A stretch of 64,000 nt of DNA, from assembly GCF_001634365.1 (NCBI RefSeq), contig NZ_CP014579.1, positions 744,001 to 808,000 of the forward strand. The letters are read 5' to 3'. The position numbers and the translations under genes were made by a program. Within the stretch, counting starts at the first letter, position 1. Each line of letters begins with the position of its first letter. This DNA is from Paraburkholderia phytofirmans OLGA172 (GTDB taxonomy: Bacteria > Pseudomonadota > Gammaproteobacteria > Burkholderiales > Burkholderiaceae). Shown here piece by piece: positions 25,477 through 33,262 of the stretch. Below the pieces are notes generated by a model. It was not told where the DNA came from, ran no database searches, and saw only the letters and a list, made by a program, of their open reading frames with translations.

Positions 25477-26223
25477 TCACATCATGCTGCTGGCGGCGCT
25501 GCCAGTGCCGGCTGCAGGTGTGGACGTCGTTGTGAGCGGATGGGCGAGACCCGCCGCGGACAGCAGCGCGACGGCAACCGGATCGGGCATGCCATTGACG
25601 TCGATGGCGCCTGCTGTCGCCAGCGCGCCGAGATCGCTGTCGACCCCTGCTTGCCCGACGATAAACGGCGTCGTCAGAAACGCCGGAGCTGTCAGCGTGA
25701 CTGCATAACGCTGCTGCAGATTCGTGACGACTGCCGATTGCGCAGCCAGTACATCGGTTTGATTTGCCAGCGCCCGCTGGAACTGTGAGTTGCTCGGGAA
25801 GCCCGCAATCAGACTGGTCTCGCTCGTGCCAAGTTGCGCAGCGAGGTAGACGAGCATCAGTTCGGTCTCGGGCGTCGTATTGGACGTGCCGTCGACAAAT
25901 GCCAGCGAATGCAGGGTCGTGCCGCCGGAGGTCACGGTGAGGATGCAGGGAAGCGTGGCGTTGAACGTAATGCTGTAGTGTCCACCACCGTCTGTCAGGG
26001 TGGAGCCCGAACCCGACGCACAACTGAAGCTAACCATCGCGCTTGCGAGCGCCTTGCCGATGGCGGCCGTGCCGGATAGGGCGACGTTTGGCATCCCGTC
26101 TCCGCTGCCACAGCCGTCGAGGCCGAAGCAGCTGCTTCCGCTGCACGCGACGAGTGTTGCGAGCGAAGCCCCGCAAAATGCGGCCAGCACCGGACGAACG
26201 AAACGCGCATCGTGAGTGTTCAT
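25477..26223 (-). CDS. hypothetical lipoprotein
   Basis: A 248-residue protein from ATG 26223 (MNTHDARFVRPVLAAF) with a lipobox ending LATLVACSGSS. The mature part starts with a Cys/Gly-rich segment (SCFGLDGCGSGDG), then a carboxypeptidase-regulatory-like beta domain (VALSGTAAIGKALASAMVSF, GGHYSITFNATLPCILTVTS), followed by a helical region. It probably sits in the outer membrane. Family not named with confidence; short lipoproteins with this prealbumin-like domain are common in Burkholderia. Confidence 0.75.
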   Translation of the reverse strand: MNTHDARFVRPVLAAFCGASLATLVACSGSSCFGLDGCGSGDGMPNVALSGTAAIGKALASAMVSFSCASGSGSTLTDGGGHYSITFNATLPCILTVTSGGTTLHSLAFVDGTSNTTPETELMLVYLAAQLGTSETSLIAGFPSNSQFQRALANQTDVLAAQSAVVTNLQQRYAVTLTAPAFLTTPFIVGQAGVDSDLGALATAGAIDVNGMPDPVAVALLSAAGLAHPLTTTSTPAAGTGSAASSMM

Positions 26224-26753
26224 GGCCGCCTGCCGTTGATAGAAGGGGAGAAGGCGAGCCGCCCCACGCAAAGGGACTGGCGCTATTTTAAATTTTAGCG
26301 CCTTATGCCCGGAATCGTTTGTCGCATCAATGACATTCACCGCGTTATCCGCCACTGCGGTTATTCGCGATCGGTCGTTTCAGCGTTCTGCGAATCAGCC
26401 GATGCGCTGTACTACACCGACGGCAAAGGCAACGTGGCGATGCCGCCGGTAACGAGATCAAAAAACCGCATCCATCGCCGCCGCAGGGCCAGGTCAAAAG
26501 CAGGACTCAACCTCGCCGGCCCAGCTCGACGCGATCCGGAATACTCTTTCATCACCCGCGCTCCCGCCCGGCTTGAGCGTACCGCTGTCATTCATCGGCA
26601 AGGCTCTCCTGAGAGAGGCCTGCTGCCACGTGTGCGGCTTACAGATTCAACATTAATCGGTACCGTGATTGCCTCCGGACGTGGGGCGTAGCCGCTTTGC
26701 ATGGCACAATTGTCCCGGGCTGCCGCTTCTCGCTAAACTTACGACCCGTTGTC
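26224..26753. other. 530-bp region without a supported gene
   Basis: Upstream of the lipoprotein gene (minus) and of the ligase/glycosyltransferase gene (plus), so it must hold both promoters. A 128-codon plus-strand frame exists at 26305-26691, but its translation is Arg-rich and without family likeness. AT-rich patches lie near 26285-26310 and 26820. Confidence 0.4.
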
Positions 26754-29162
26754 ATGCGTACCAACCAACTATCAGGCCGTGTCGCCACCGTAGCTGTCGT
26801 GTTGTCGCCAGCTCTAATGCTGTCAATTAGAGGGGGCACTGGCTATTGCTTTTTCGTTATTTTCGCGCTTGCTCTAGCCTATCTTGGCCAAGCCGAGCAT
26901 CGGCGTCGCGCGGCGGCGCTGTTTCGCGAGCACCGGCTTTTCGTCCTGGGTCTGATCGGCATGCCGGCCGTCGTGCTGTTCCAGATAGCAGTTTTGCGAA
27001 GCGGCACGTTCCCAGCGCTCGATCCATTCCTGCGGCTGGCTCTCGTCGTCCCGAGTTTTTTCTATCTGGGGTCGCTGGCGTTCCGGCAACTCCGCCTTGT
27101 GCAATGGGGATTTGTGGCGGGCGCGCTGGGCGCCGGCACCTGGGCCATTTACGCGCACTTTCATCCAGCCGTCTGGGTCTTTCCCGATCGCCTCGGCAAT
27201 TCGTTTACCAACCCGATCCCTTTCGGCGACACGGCATTGCTGCTCGGCTTCCTGTCGATTGTGTCGATTACGCGAGGCAGGCGTGCGCACGCAGCTGAGG
27301 TGGCGATCAAGATTGCGGCGTTTCTGCTCGGCGGATACGCATCATATTTATCGGGCTCGCGCGGCGGCTGGATTGCGGTGCCGTTGCTCGTATGGGCATC
27401 CGTCGGCGGCCGGCACTGGCTAGCCGGCAGGTGGGCACGCATTGCATTGGGCTGCGCGATCGTGGCGTTTTCCGTGGCACTCGCGTCGACCAGCATTGTC
27501 CGTCAGCGGGTCGACGCGATCGTGTCCGACGTCAAGGGGATACAGCAAGGCGACATCGATACTTCAGTTGGCCTGCGCCTTGAATTGTGGCGCGCGTCCG
27601 CGCTCCTGTACTCGCGGCATCCGGCGTTTGGCGTGGGGCGCGGCCGTCTGGAGGAAGCGCTGAACGCGCTCGCCCAGCGTGCCGAGGCGCCGCGAGCGAT
27701 CGTCAACGCGGGCGCACATAGCGACTTCTTCTCGACGCTTTCCCAAATGGGAACTGTCGGTGTGGCCGCACTGCTGCTTCTGTACGTCGGGACCTTCACG
27801 CCGTTCTGGCGGAACCGGCTTAGTGCGGACGGCGAAATCGCTACCGCATCGTATCTGGGACTCGCCCTGGTTGGCAGTATGATCATCTTCGGATTGACGA
27901 TCGACGCGTTGACGCTCGTGATGAGCGCAGCCTTTTTCGCGCTGAGTGTCGCAACACTGGCTGCGTGGATCGAGGCGCGAAAGCGCGAAATCGGCGAAGC
28001 GGACAACTCAAGTCCGCTGAAGCTGAAACGGCCTCCGCGAACGATTCTCGTGGCCTGCCCGCGTCGCATAGGCGATGTGTTGCTGGTGACGCCGCTTATC
28101 CGGTCGATGAAGACGCAATGGCCCGAGGCCGAGATCGATATGATCGTGTTTCGCGGCACGGAGGGGGTACTTGAGCACAATCCGGACCTGCGCCGAGTCA
28201 TTACTTGCGCCCGGCGCGCCCCGCTGCGTGAGCGAATTGCCGACGCTGCGCGGATCTGGCGGCGTTACGATCTCGCCTGCGCAGCCATCGACTCCGATCG
28301 CGCACTCTTTTATACGTGGTTTGCCGGCCGCAAGCGGATCGGGCTCGTCAATGCCGATCGTGTGACGTGGTTCGCCCGCGCCATGCTTCACCGTATCGCG
28401 CTCGACCGGCAACTGCAGGCACACGTGGTGTCGAGCACCCTCGAACTCGCGCCGCTGGTGGGCGTGACGCCGCGCGGGGAGGTGGTCGCACCGGGCATCC
28501 GTCTCGATCCCGAGCGCAGAGCCCGGTTCGAGGCGCGCTTCAATGCGCCTCCCGGCGCGATGCCGGGGCAGCCAATGGTCGTGCTGCACGTGTGCCCCAT
28601 GTACAGGTATAAACAATGGACCGTCGACGACTGGGCCGCAACGATCCGCTGGCTGCGTGCGCAGGGCTTTGCCGTCGCGCTGAGCGGAGGACCGGCGCAG
28701 GCCGAGCGCGAATATGCCGGGCAGGTGGTCGCGGCGGCTGGCGAGCTGGTCCTGAACCTTGTCGGTGAGCTGACGTTCGGCGAAACGGCGGAAATGATCC
28801 GGCGTGCGAATCTCTTCATTGGCCCCGATACGGGGACCACACATGTTGCTGCCGCATGCGGCACGTTGACGATCGCGCTGTTCGGCCCGACGGACCCAGT
28901 TCGGTGGGGGCCGTGGCCATGCAACTGGCCGGTGGGTGAACAACCATGGGCTCGACGCGGCTCAGGCCTGCGCGGCAACGTATACCTGTTGCAGGGGGAG
29001 GGCGAGTGCGTTCCGTGCCGGCAGGAAGGGTGCGGCGGCCATACGGAAAGCACAAGCGATTGCCTGACCGGCCTGCGGGCAAGCCGCGTGGTTGCTGTCG
29101 CTGCGCAACTGCTTGGTATACCCGCGCCGACACAGATTCAGATCGTCGACATCAGCCGATAG
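26754..29162 (+). CDS. fused O-antigen ligase / heptosyltransferase (GT9) protein
   Basis: One uninterrupted 802-residue frame with two domains that are normally separate. Residues 1 to about 410: a polytopic Wzy/WaaL-type ligase with about ten helices and a large periplasmic loop (LELWRASALLYSRHPAFGVG, INAGAHSDFF-like His region read as VNAGAHSDFFSTLSQMG). Residues about 435-790: a glycosyltransferase family 9 domain with CPRRIGDVLLVTPLIRSMKT, FIGPDTGTTHVAAACGTLTI, ALFGPTDPVRWGPW and a CVPCRQEGC cluster. Likely role: making or ligating LPS or a surface glycan. The start is uncertain (an ATG at 26697 is also in frame; neither has a strong ribosome site). No LPS genes adjoin. Confidence 0.88.
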   Translation: MRTNQLSGRVATVAVVLSPALMLSIRGGTGYCFFVIFALALAYLGQAEHRRRAAALFREHRLFVLGLIGMPAVVLFQIAVLRSGTFPALDPFLRLALVVPSFFYLGSLAFRQLRLVQWGFVAGALGAGTWAIYAHFHPAVWVFPDRLGNSFTNPIPFGDTALLLGFLSIVSITRGRRAHAAEVAIKIAAFLLGGYASYLSGSRGGWIAVPLLVWASVGGRHWLAGRWARIALGCAIVAFSVALASTSIVRQRVDAIVSDVKGIQQGDIDTSVGLRLELWRASALLYSRHPAFGVGRGRLEEALNALAQRAEAPRAIVNAGAHSDFFSTLSQMGTVGVAALLLLYVGTFTPFWRNRLSADGEIATASYLGLALVGSMIIFGLTIDALTLVMSAAFFALSVATLAAWIEARKREIGEADNSSPLKLKRPPRTILVACPRRIGDVLLVTPLIRSMKTQWPEAEIDMIVFRGTEGVLEHNPDLRRVITCARRAPLRERIADAARIWRRYDLACAAIDSDRALFYTWFAGRKRIGLVNADRVTWFARAMLHRIALDRQLQAHVVSSTLELAPLVGVTPRGEVVAPGIRLDPERRARFEARFNAPPGAMPGQPMVVLHVCPMYRYKQWTVDDWAATIRWLRAQGFAVALSGGPAQAEREYAGQVVAAAGELVLNLVGELTFGETAEMIRRANLFIGPDTGTTHVAAACGTLTIALFGPTDPVRWGPWPCNWPVGEQPWARRGSGLRGNVYLLQGEGECVPCRQEGCGGHTESTSDCLTGLRASRVVAVAAQLLGIPAPTQIQIVDISR

Positions 29163-29368
29163 ATACGCCACGTGGGCGTCGGCGTTCGGCAGGTCACACC
29201 TTGCGCAATGAACGCCGCCAGTTAGGCAGTCCGCGCTTGCACGTCGCCAGGGCAAACACGATCATGTACATACCGTGCCCTGGCTCTTCGGTACAACAGT
29301 TTCGGCGAACGTCACGCAATGCAGGGGCGCTGCGGTCGCGCGAAAATCGTTGCGTCCTGGTAACTCGT

Positions 29369-29578
29369 TCAATGAATCGAGTCCCAGGTGCTGGCGAGAC
29401 TATGCGAATCCATCCAGTCGTACGACTCACTGCTGTGCGCCCACGCCCAGTTCCTGGCCGCCTCGCGTTTTTTTCCGACCGCCTGTGCGGCCTCTTCGGA
29501 TCGCGAACCTTCGTCATGCTTATCGTTCATGCGCTCGCCGCGGCCGATGTTTATCGAGCTTGATGAGTCGTATTTCAT
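29369..29578 (-). CDS. small hydrophilic hypothetical protein, 69 aa
   Basis: Starts MKYDSSSSINIGRGERMNDK with a good AGGAAG ribosome site about 8 bp before ATG 29578, which favours this start over the internal Met. Highly charged and Ser-rich with a Trp-rich C-terminus (NWAWAHSSESYDWMDSHS). Probably partly disordered. No family recognised. Transcribed in the same direction as the next small gene upstream, 34 bp away. Confidence 0.5.
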   Translation of the reverse strand: MKYDSSSSINIGRGERMNDKHDEGSRSEEAAQAVGKKREAARNWAWAHSSESYDWMDSHSLASTWDSIH

Positions 29579-29612
29579 TGAGCTTCCTGTTTGAGAGTGC
29601 TGTCAACACGCA

Positions 29613-29777
29613 TCAATCCTGCTCCACCAGTTCGTCGCGCGTCAACGCGGCGAGAAGCTCGGCGAAGCGCTCAAGCGCCACGACGGAGCCGTGCACTGTG
29701 CGGTACTCCTGACGTCCAATCTTCGCGTCAAGAACCATCGTCATTCCCGATTTCCGAGCCAGATCAAGGATGTCCAT
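29613..29777 (-). CDS. small conserved-looking hypothetical protein, 54 aa
   Basis: Reads MDILDLARKSGMTMVLDAKI, then GRQEYRTVHGSVVALERFAE and LLAALTRDELVEQD. It has a GGAG ribosome site 8 bp before ATG 29777, a balanced amino-acid composition and an alternating helix-strand-helix pattern. I recall similar short proteins from Burkholderia genomes but cannot name a family. It probably forms a transcript with the 69-aa gene downstream. Confidence 0.6.
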   Translation of the reverse strand: MDILDLARKSGMTMVLDAKIGRQEYRTVHGSVVALERFAELLAALTRDELVEQD

Positions 29778-29862
29778 CTGCTGCTCCACATCGTTGAATC
29801 ATGCGATTCAGTTAGCACTCTGATGCGTGTGAACGGTTTGTCCACGCAATGCATTCTAAGCA

Positions 29863-30033
29863 CTATGCGCTGGACATCAACGCAGCCACGATGAATTCAC
29901 CGTTTTCAAAACAACAACAATAGAGACGGTAGCCGGATGCTGCGAGGTTCCATCCGCATGCCGAATGCGATGAAATACAAATCGTCGGAAGATTGGCCGC
30001 GAAGTTATCCGCGATTGCATCGGCCACGGTCAT
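29863..30033 (-). CDS. small hypothetical protein, 56 aa, weak candidate
   Basis: From ATG 30033 it reads MTVADAIADNFAANLPTICI and ends in SGYRLYCCCFENGEFIVAAL followed by MSSA. The strand-like second half is protein-like. The ribosome site is weak (AGAAAG). It lies between the hybrid kinase stop and the 54-aa gene, on the same strand. Confidence 0.33.
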   Translation of the reverse strand: MTVADAIADNFAANLPTICISSHSACGWNLAASGYRLYCCCFENGEFIVAALMSSA

Positions 30034-30088
30034 CGCTTTCTGACGGTGGCGATCAGTTGTGCCGTTCGCTGGCACTTTCGGTTTCAGT

Positions 30089-32743
30089 TCATTCCGAGAG
30101 TTCGCGCCGCAGCTGCGAGATATCGAGCGGCTTGCCGAGCAGCCGTGCGCCTGGGATGGTGTCGCCGATCTCGGCGCTCTCGCCGTAGCCCGACACCAGT
30201 AACACGCGGATGTCCGGCTGCTGACCTAGCACCGCGCGCGCCAGGTTGTCGCCGGACATGCCGGGCAAGATCAGGTCCGTAAACAGGACGTCGAAACGTT
30301 GCGCGGGCACGAGCCGCAGCGCTTCTTCGGCGCTCGCGACCGCGGTGCAGTCGAGCCCCAGCGTGCCGAGCAGGTCGCTGAGTGCGTCGCGCGAATCGGC
30401 GTCGTCTTCGACCAGCAGCACGCGAGCCGGCGTGCCGGGTTGGCGTGACAGCGGACTGGCCAGGGAATCCGCCAGCGCACTTGCCGGGGCGTTGGCGAGC
30501 AACGTTTCACCCGAAGAGGACGGCTCAGTCAGGCCTTCGCGCGGACCGGAAGCTTCGGATGCGCTGGCCGGATCGTAGACCGAGCGCGGCACGCAAGCGG
30601 CGATCTGCCCATCGTTCACGCTGGCGATTCCAGCGCGCAATACGCTGCGCACCTTGCGCGCGAGATCGTCGCGCCGGTATGGCTTGGAGAGCAGTGTGAT
30701 GCCGGCATCGAGCTTGCCGTGATGGACGATCTCGTCGCGCGTATAGCCGGAGGTGAAGAGGGTCGGCACGGTGGGCGAGCGCGCCGCCGCACGCTGCGCC
30801 AGTTCCACGCTTTTCACCTGGCCGGGCATCACGACATCGGTAAACAGCAGATCAATTGGCACGTCGCTATCGATGAATTCGAGCGCCGCGTCGCCGCTGG
30901 ATGCGGTCAGCACTTTATAGCCGAGTTGCGCGAGCATTTCGACGGCGGTCAGGCGCACATCCGCATCGTCTTCGACCACCAGAATTGTTTCGCCGCCGCC
31001 CACCGGCGCCGCGGTCTGATCGACGGTTTCGGCTGTTTCCGGCTCGCAGCAACGCGGGAAAAACAGCGAGACGGTGGTGCCGCGTCCCACTTCGCTGTCG
31101 ATCACCGTATGGCCGCCGCTCTGCTTGACGAAGCCGAACACCATGCTCAAGCCCAGACCGGTGCCATGGCCGTCGGGCTTGGTCGTGAAGAACGGTTCAA
31201 ACACGTGCTCCAGGATTTCGGGCTTCATGCCGGTGCCCGTGTCGGTCACCGAGAACACCACGTACTCGCCGGGCGAGAGCTCCGGCTTGCCACGGCAAAA
31301 CGCGTGGTCCAGCACGCGGTTCGCCGCGCGGACAGTGAGCGTGCCATCCGCTTGCATTGCGTCGCGCGCATTGATCGCGAGATTGAGCAGTGCGTTTTCG
31401 AGTTGATTGCGATCGGCCTGCACATGCCAAAGGTCGTTGCTCAACACCGTTTCGATCTTGACGGTCTCGCCGAGCGCGCGGTGCAGCATCTCGCTCATGC
31501 CGGCGAGCAGGCGGCGCGGGTTCAACACGGTAGGCGAGAGAGGCTGGCGGCGCGCGAAGGCGAGCAGATGCGCGGCCAGTTTCGCGCCGCGTTTGACGGC
31601 ATCGGTCGCGGCGGACAAGCGCCGCAGCGTGGCCGGACTGCCATTGGCATCGGCGGCGAGCATCTGCAGATTGCCGTTGATCACTTGCAGCACATTGTTG
31701 AAGTCGTGCGCGACGCCGCCTGTGAGGCTGCCGATCGCTTCCATCTTCTGGGCCTGGCGCAACTGCTCTTCGGCTAGCGCCCGTGCCGCGACCTCGTCGG
31801 CGACGCGTTGTTCGAGCGTTTCGGTCAGTTGGCGTAGCGATTGTTCGGCGATCTTGCGTTCGTGGATGTCGATCAGCACGCCGGGAAAGCGGGTCGGCTC
31901 CCCATGGTCGTCGAACTCGCACTGGCCGTTCGCCTGCACCCACATATAGTCGCCATCGGGGCGGCGAATCCGGTACTCGGCGCGAAACGGCTGGCCGGTG
32001 CGCATCGCTTCGACCGTCAAGCGGTCGTTGAGCGGCTGGTCGTCCGGATGGATCACTTGCGCCGTGGCATTGCGTTCGAGTCCTTTCGCGGCCTCTTCCA
32101 GCGGAAAGGAAAAGGTGCGCGCGAAACGTTCGTCACCGGTGACGATGCCGGTGCGCACGTCGAGCACCCATGTGCCGAGCACGGCGCCGGTATTGAGCGC
32201 GAGTTGCAGCCGTTCGTTGGTCTCGCGCAGTTCTGCCTCGGCATGTTGCCGCCAGCGTTCTGTCAGTACGCGCGTGGTGGTTTCGACGACCATCGCGAGT
32301 ACGCCCGCGGGTGCGCCGCTGTCGTCGGCGACCGGGCTGTAGTAGAGGTCCATCCAGACGTCTTCAGGCTTGCCGTCGCGCAGCAGAACCAGTTCCTTGT
32401 CGCGATACGACAGGGTGCCCCCGGCAAGACATGTCGTCATCACGTGACGGTTGAAATCGGCGACCTCCGGCCAGCCGTGTTCGACCGGGCAGCCGAGCAG
32501 ATACGGATGCCGTCCGCCCGCGAATATCGCGTAGGCGTCGTTGTAGATCATGTAGCCCGGTTTGCCCCATAGCAGCACGAGGGGCACAGGCGAGGCGAGC
32601 AGCATTTGAACGGTGGCGGTCAGACTGCGCTGCCAGTTTTCTATCGCGCCGAGGCTGGTCGCGGTCCAGTCGAATTCGCTGATGCGCCGGGCCATTTCCC
32701 CGTTCCAGCCGGGGCAGCCGTGGTCTTGTGCCGGAAATGGCAT
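30089..32743 (-). CDS. cytosolic PAS-PAS hybrid sensor histidine kinase with two receivers
   Basis: An 884-residue protein with no membrane helix. Order: an N-terminal PAS-like domain (YMIYNDAYAIFAGGRHPYLL), a PAS_3-type domain ending in a PAC segment (RAEYRIRRPDGDYMWVQANG), a coiled coil, the H-box IGSLTGGVAHDFNNVLQVIN near residue 345, an ATPase domain (NLAINARDAMQADGTL, GTGLGLSMVFGFVKQSGGH), receiver 1 (IDLLFTDVVMPG, Lys in LLSKPY), a Ser/Ala linker and receiver 2 (FDVLFTDLILPGMSGDNLAR). Both receivers keep the phospho-acceptor Asp. The HDFNN H-box is typical of this PAS-hybrid group. Output partner unknown. Confidence 0.93.
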   Translation of the reverse strand: MPFPAQDHGCPGWNGEMARRISEFDWTATSLGAIENWQRSLTATVQMLLASPVPLVLLWGKPGYMIYNDAYAIFAGGRHPYLLGCPVEHGWPEVADFNRHVMTTCLAGGTLSYRDKELVLLRDGKPEDVWMDLYYSPVADDSGAPAGVLAMVVETTTRVLTERWRQHAEAELRETNERLQLALNTGAVLGTWVLDVRTGIVTGDERFARTFSFPLEEAAKGLERNATAQVIHPDDQPLNDRLTVEAMRTGQPFRAEYRIRRPDGDYMWVQANGQCEFDDHGEPTRFPGVLIDIHERKIAEQSLRQLTETLEQRVADEVAARALAEEQLRQAQKMEAIGSLTGGVAHDFNNVLQVINGNLQMLAADANGSPATLRRLSAATDAVKRGAKLAAHLLAFARRQPLSPTVLNPRRLLAGMSEMLHRALGETVKIETVLSNDLWHVQADRNQLENALLNLAINARDAMQADGTLTVRAANRVLDHAFCRGKPELSPGEYVVFSVTDTGTGMKPEILEHVFEPFFTTKPDGHGTGLGLSMVFGFVKQSGGHTVIDSEVGRGTTVSLFFPRCCEPETAETVDQTAAPVGGGETILVVEDDADVRLTAVEMLAQLGYKVLTASSGDAALEFIDSDVPIDLLFTDVVMPGQVKSVELAQRAAARSPTVPTLFTSGYTRDEIVHHGKLDAGITLLSKPYRRDDLARKVRSVLRAGIASVNDGQIAACVPRSVYDPASASEASGPREGLTEPSSSGETLLANAPASALADSLASPLSRQPGTPARVLLVEDDADSRDALSDLLGTLGLDCTAVASAEEALRLVPAQRFDVLFTDLILPGMSGDNLARAVLGQQPDIRVLLVSGYGESAEIGDTIPGARLLGKPLDISQLRRELSE

Positions 32744-33078
32744 TGCTGCGCTCCACAGAGATCACGTCAATGAGTGTGTTCCCACTCTGCCGGCGCGCAT
32801 GGCGCGCGTGGATGCTCAGCAGGAGGCGGGATGAATCTTCTGCCGTGCACCGCGGGGCGCGAAGCTAAGCTGCCGCGCGGCTGCAATAATTGTAGGCTAC
32901 AACGCTTGGCCGGTGACCTGATCGAGGGTGCTTTACGGGTTTTGCCGAACGGATGCGCGATGAGGGGTTGGCAAGTTTTACCTCGGGGGCCTGGTGGGGC
33001 TATGAATGGCGGAAAGAAGGGCGTGTGTTGGTGGGGCTGATTGGTTCTATATGCTAAACATCACACGAAATGGGCTGT

Positions 33079-33166
33079 CGCCCGCCCCGCACAGGCCCGA
33101 CGCTAATAGACCAATAAGAATTCAAGGAAAGGCCAATGAAGCCAGATCAAGGAAAGGCCAACGCCG
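33079..33166 (+). repeat. dispersed repeat, copy 1, plus orientation
   Basis: Shares about 58 bp with 48903-48962 read on the other strand: a GC-rich lead (GCCCCGCA), then GACGCTAATA, ACCAATA and AATTCAAGGAAAGGCCAA. The last block is repeated again at 33153-33166 and is followed there, as in the other copy, by CGCC-TAGGC. Function unknown. The gap 32744-33262 otherwise holds the hybrid-kinase promoter and no supported gene. Confidence 0.75.
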
Positions 33167-33262
33167 TAGGCGTACAGACAGCAAGCCCCGAGCAGACAAA
33201 AAACCAAAGAGCGGCACCGCCATAAAACCACCCTCGATGCCGCCGCCAAAGGCAAAAAGAAA

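Noticed and set aside
26305..26691. 128-codon plus-strand frame in the gap before the ligase/GT9 gene
   Set aside because: Arg-rich, without a ribosome site or family likeness.
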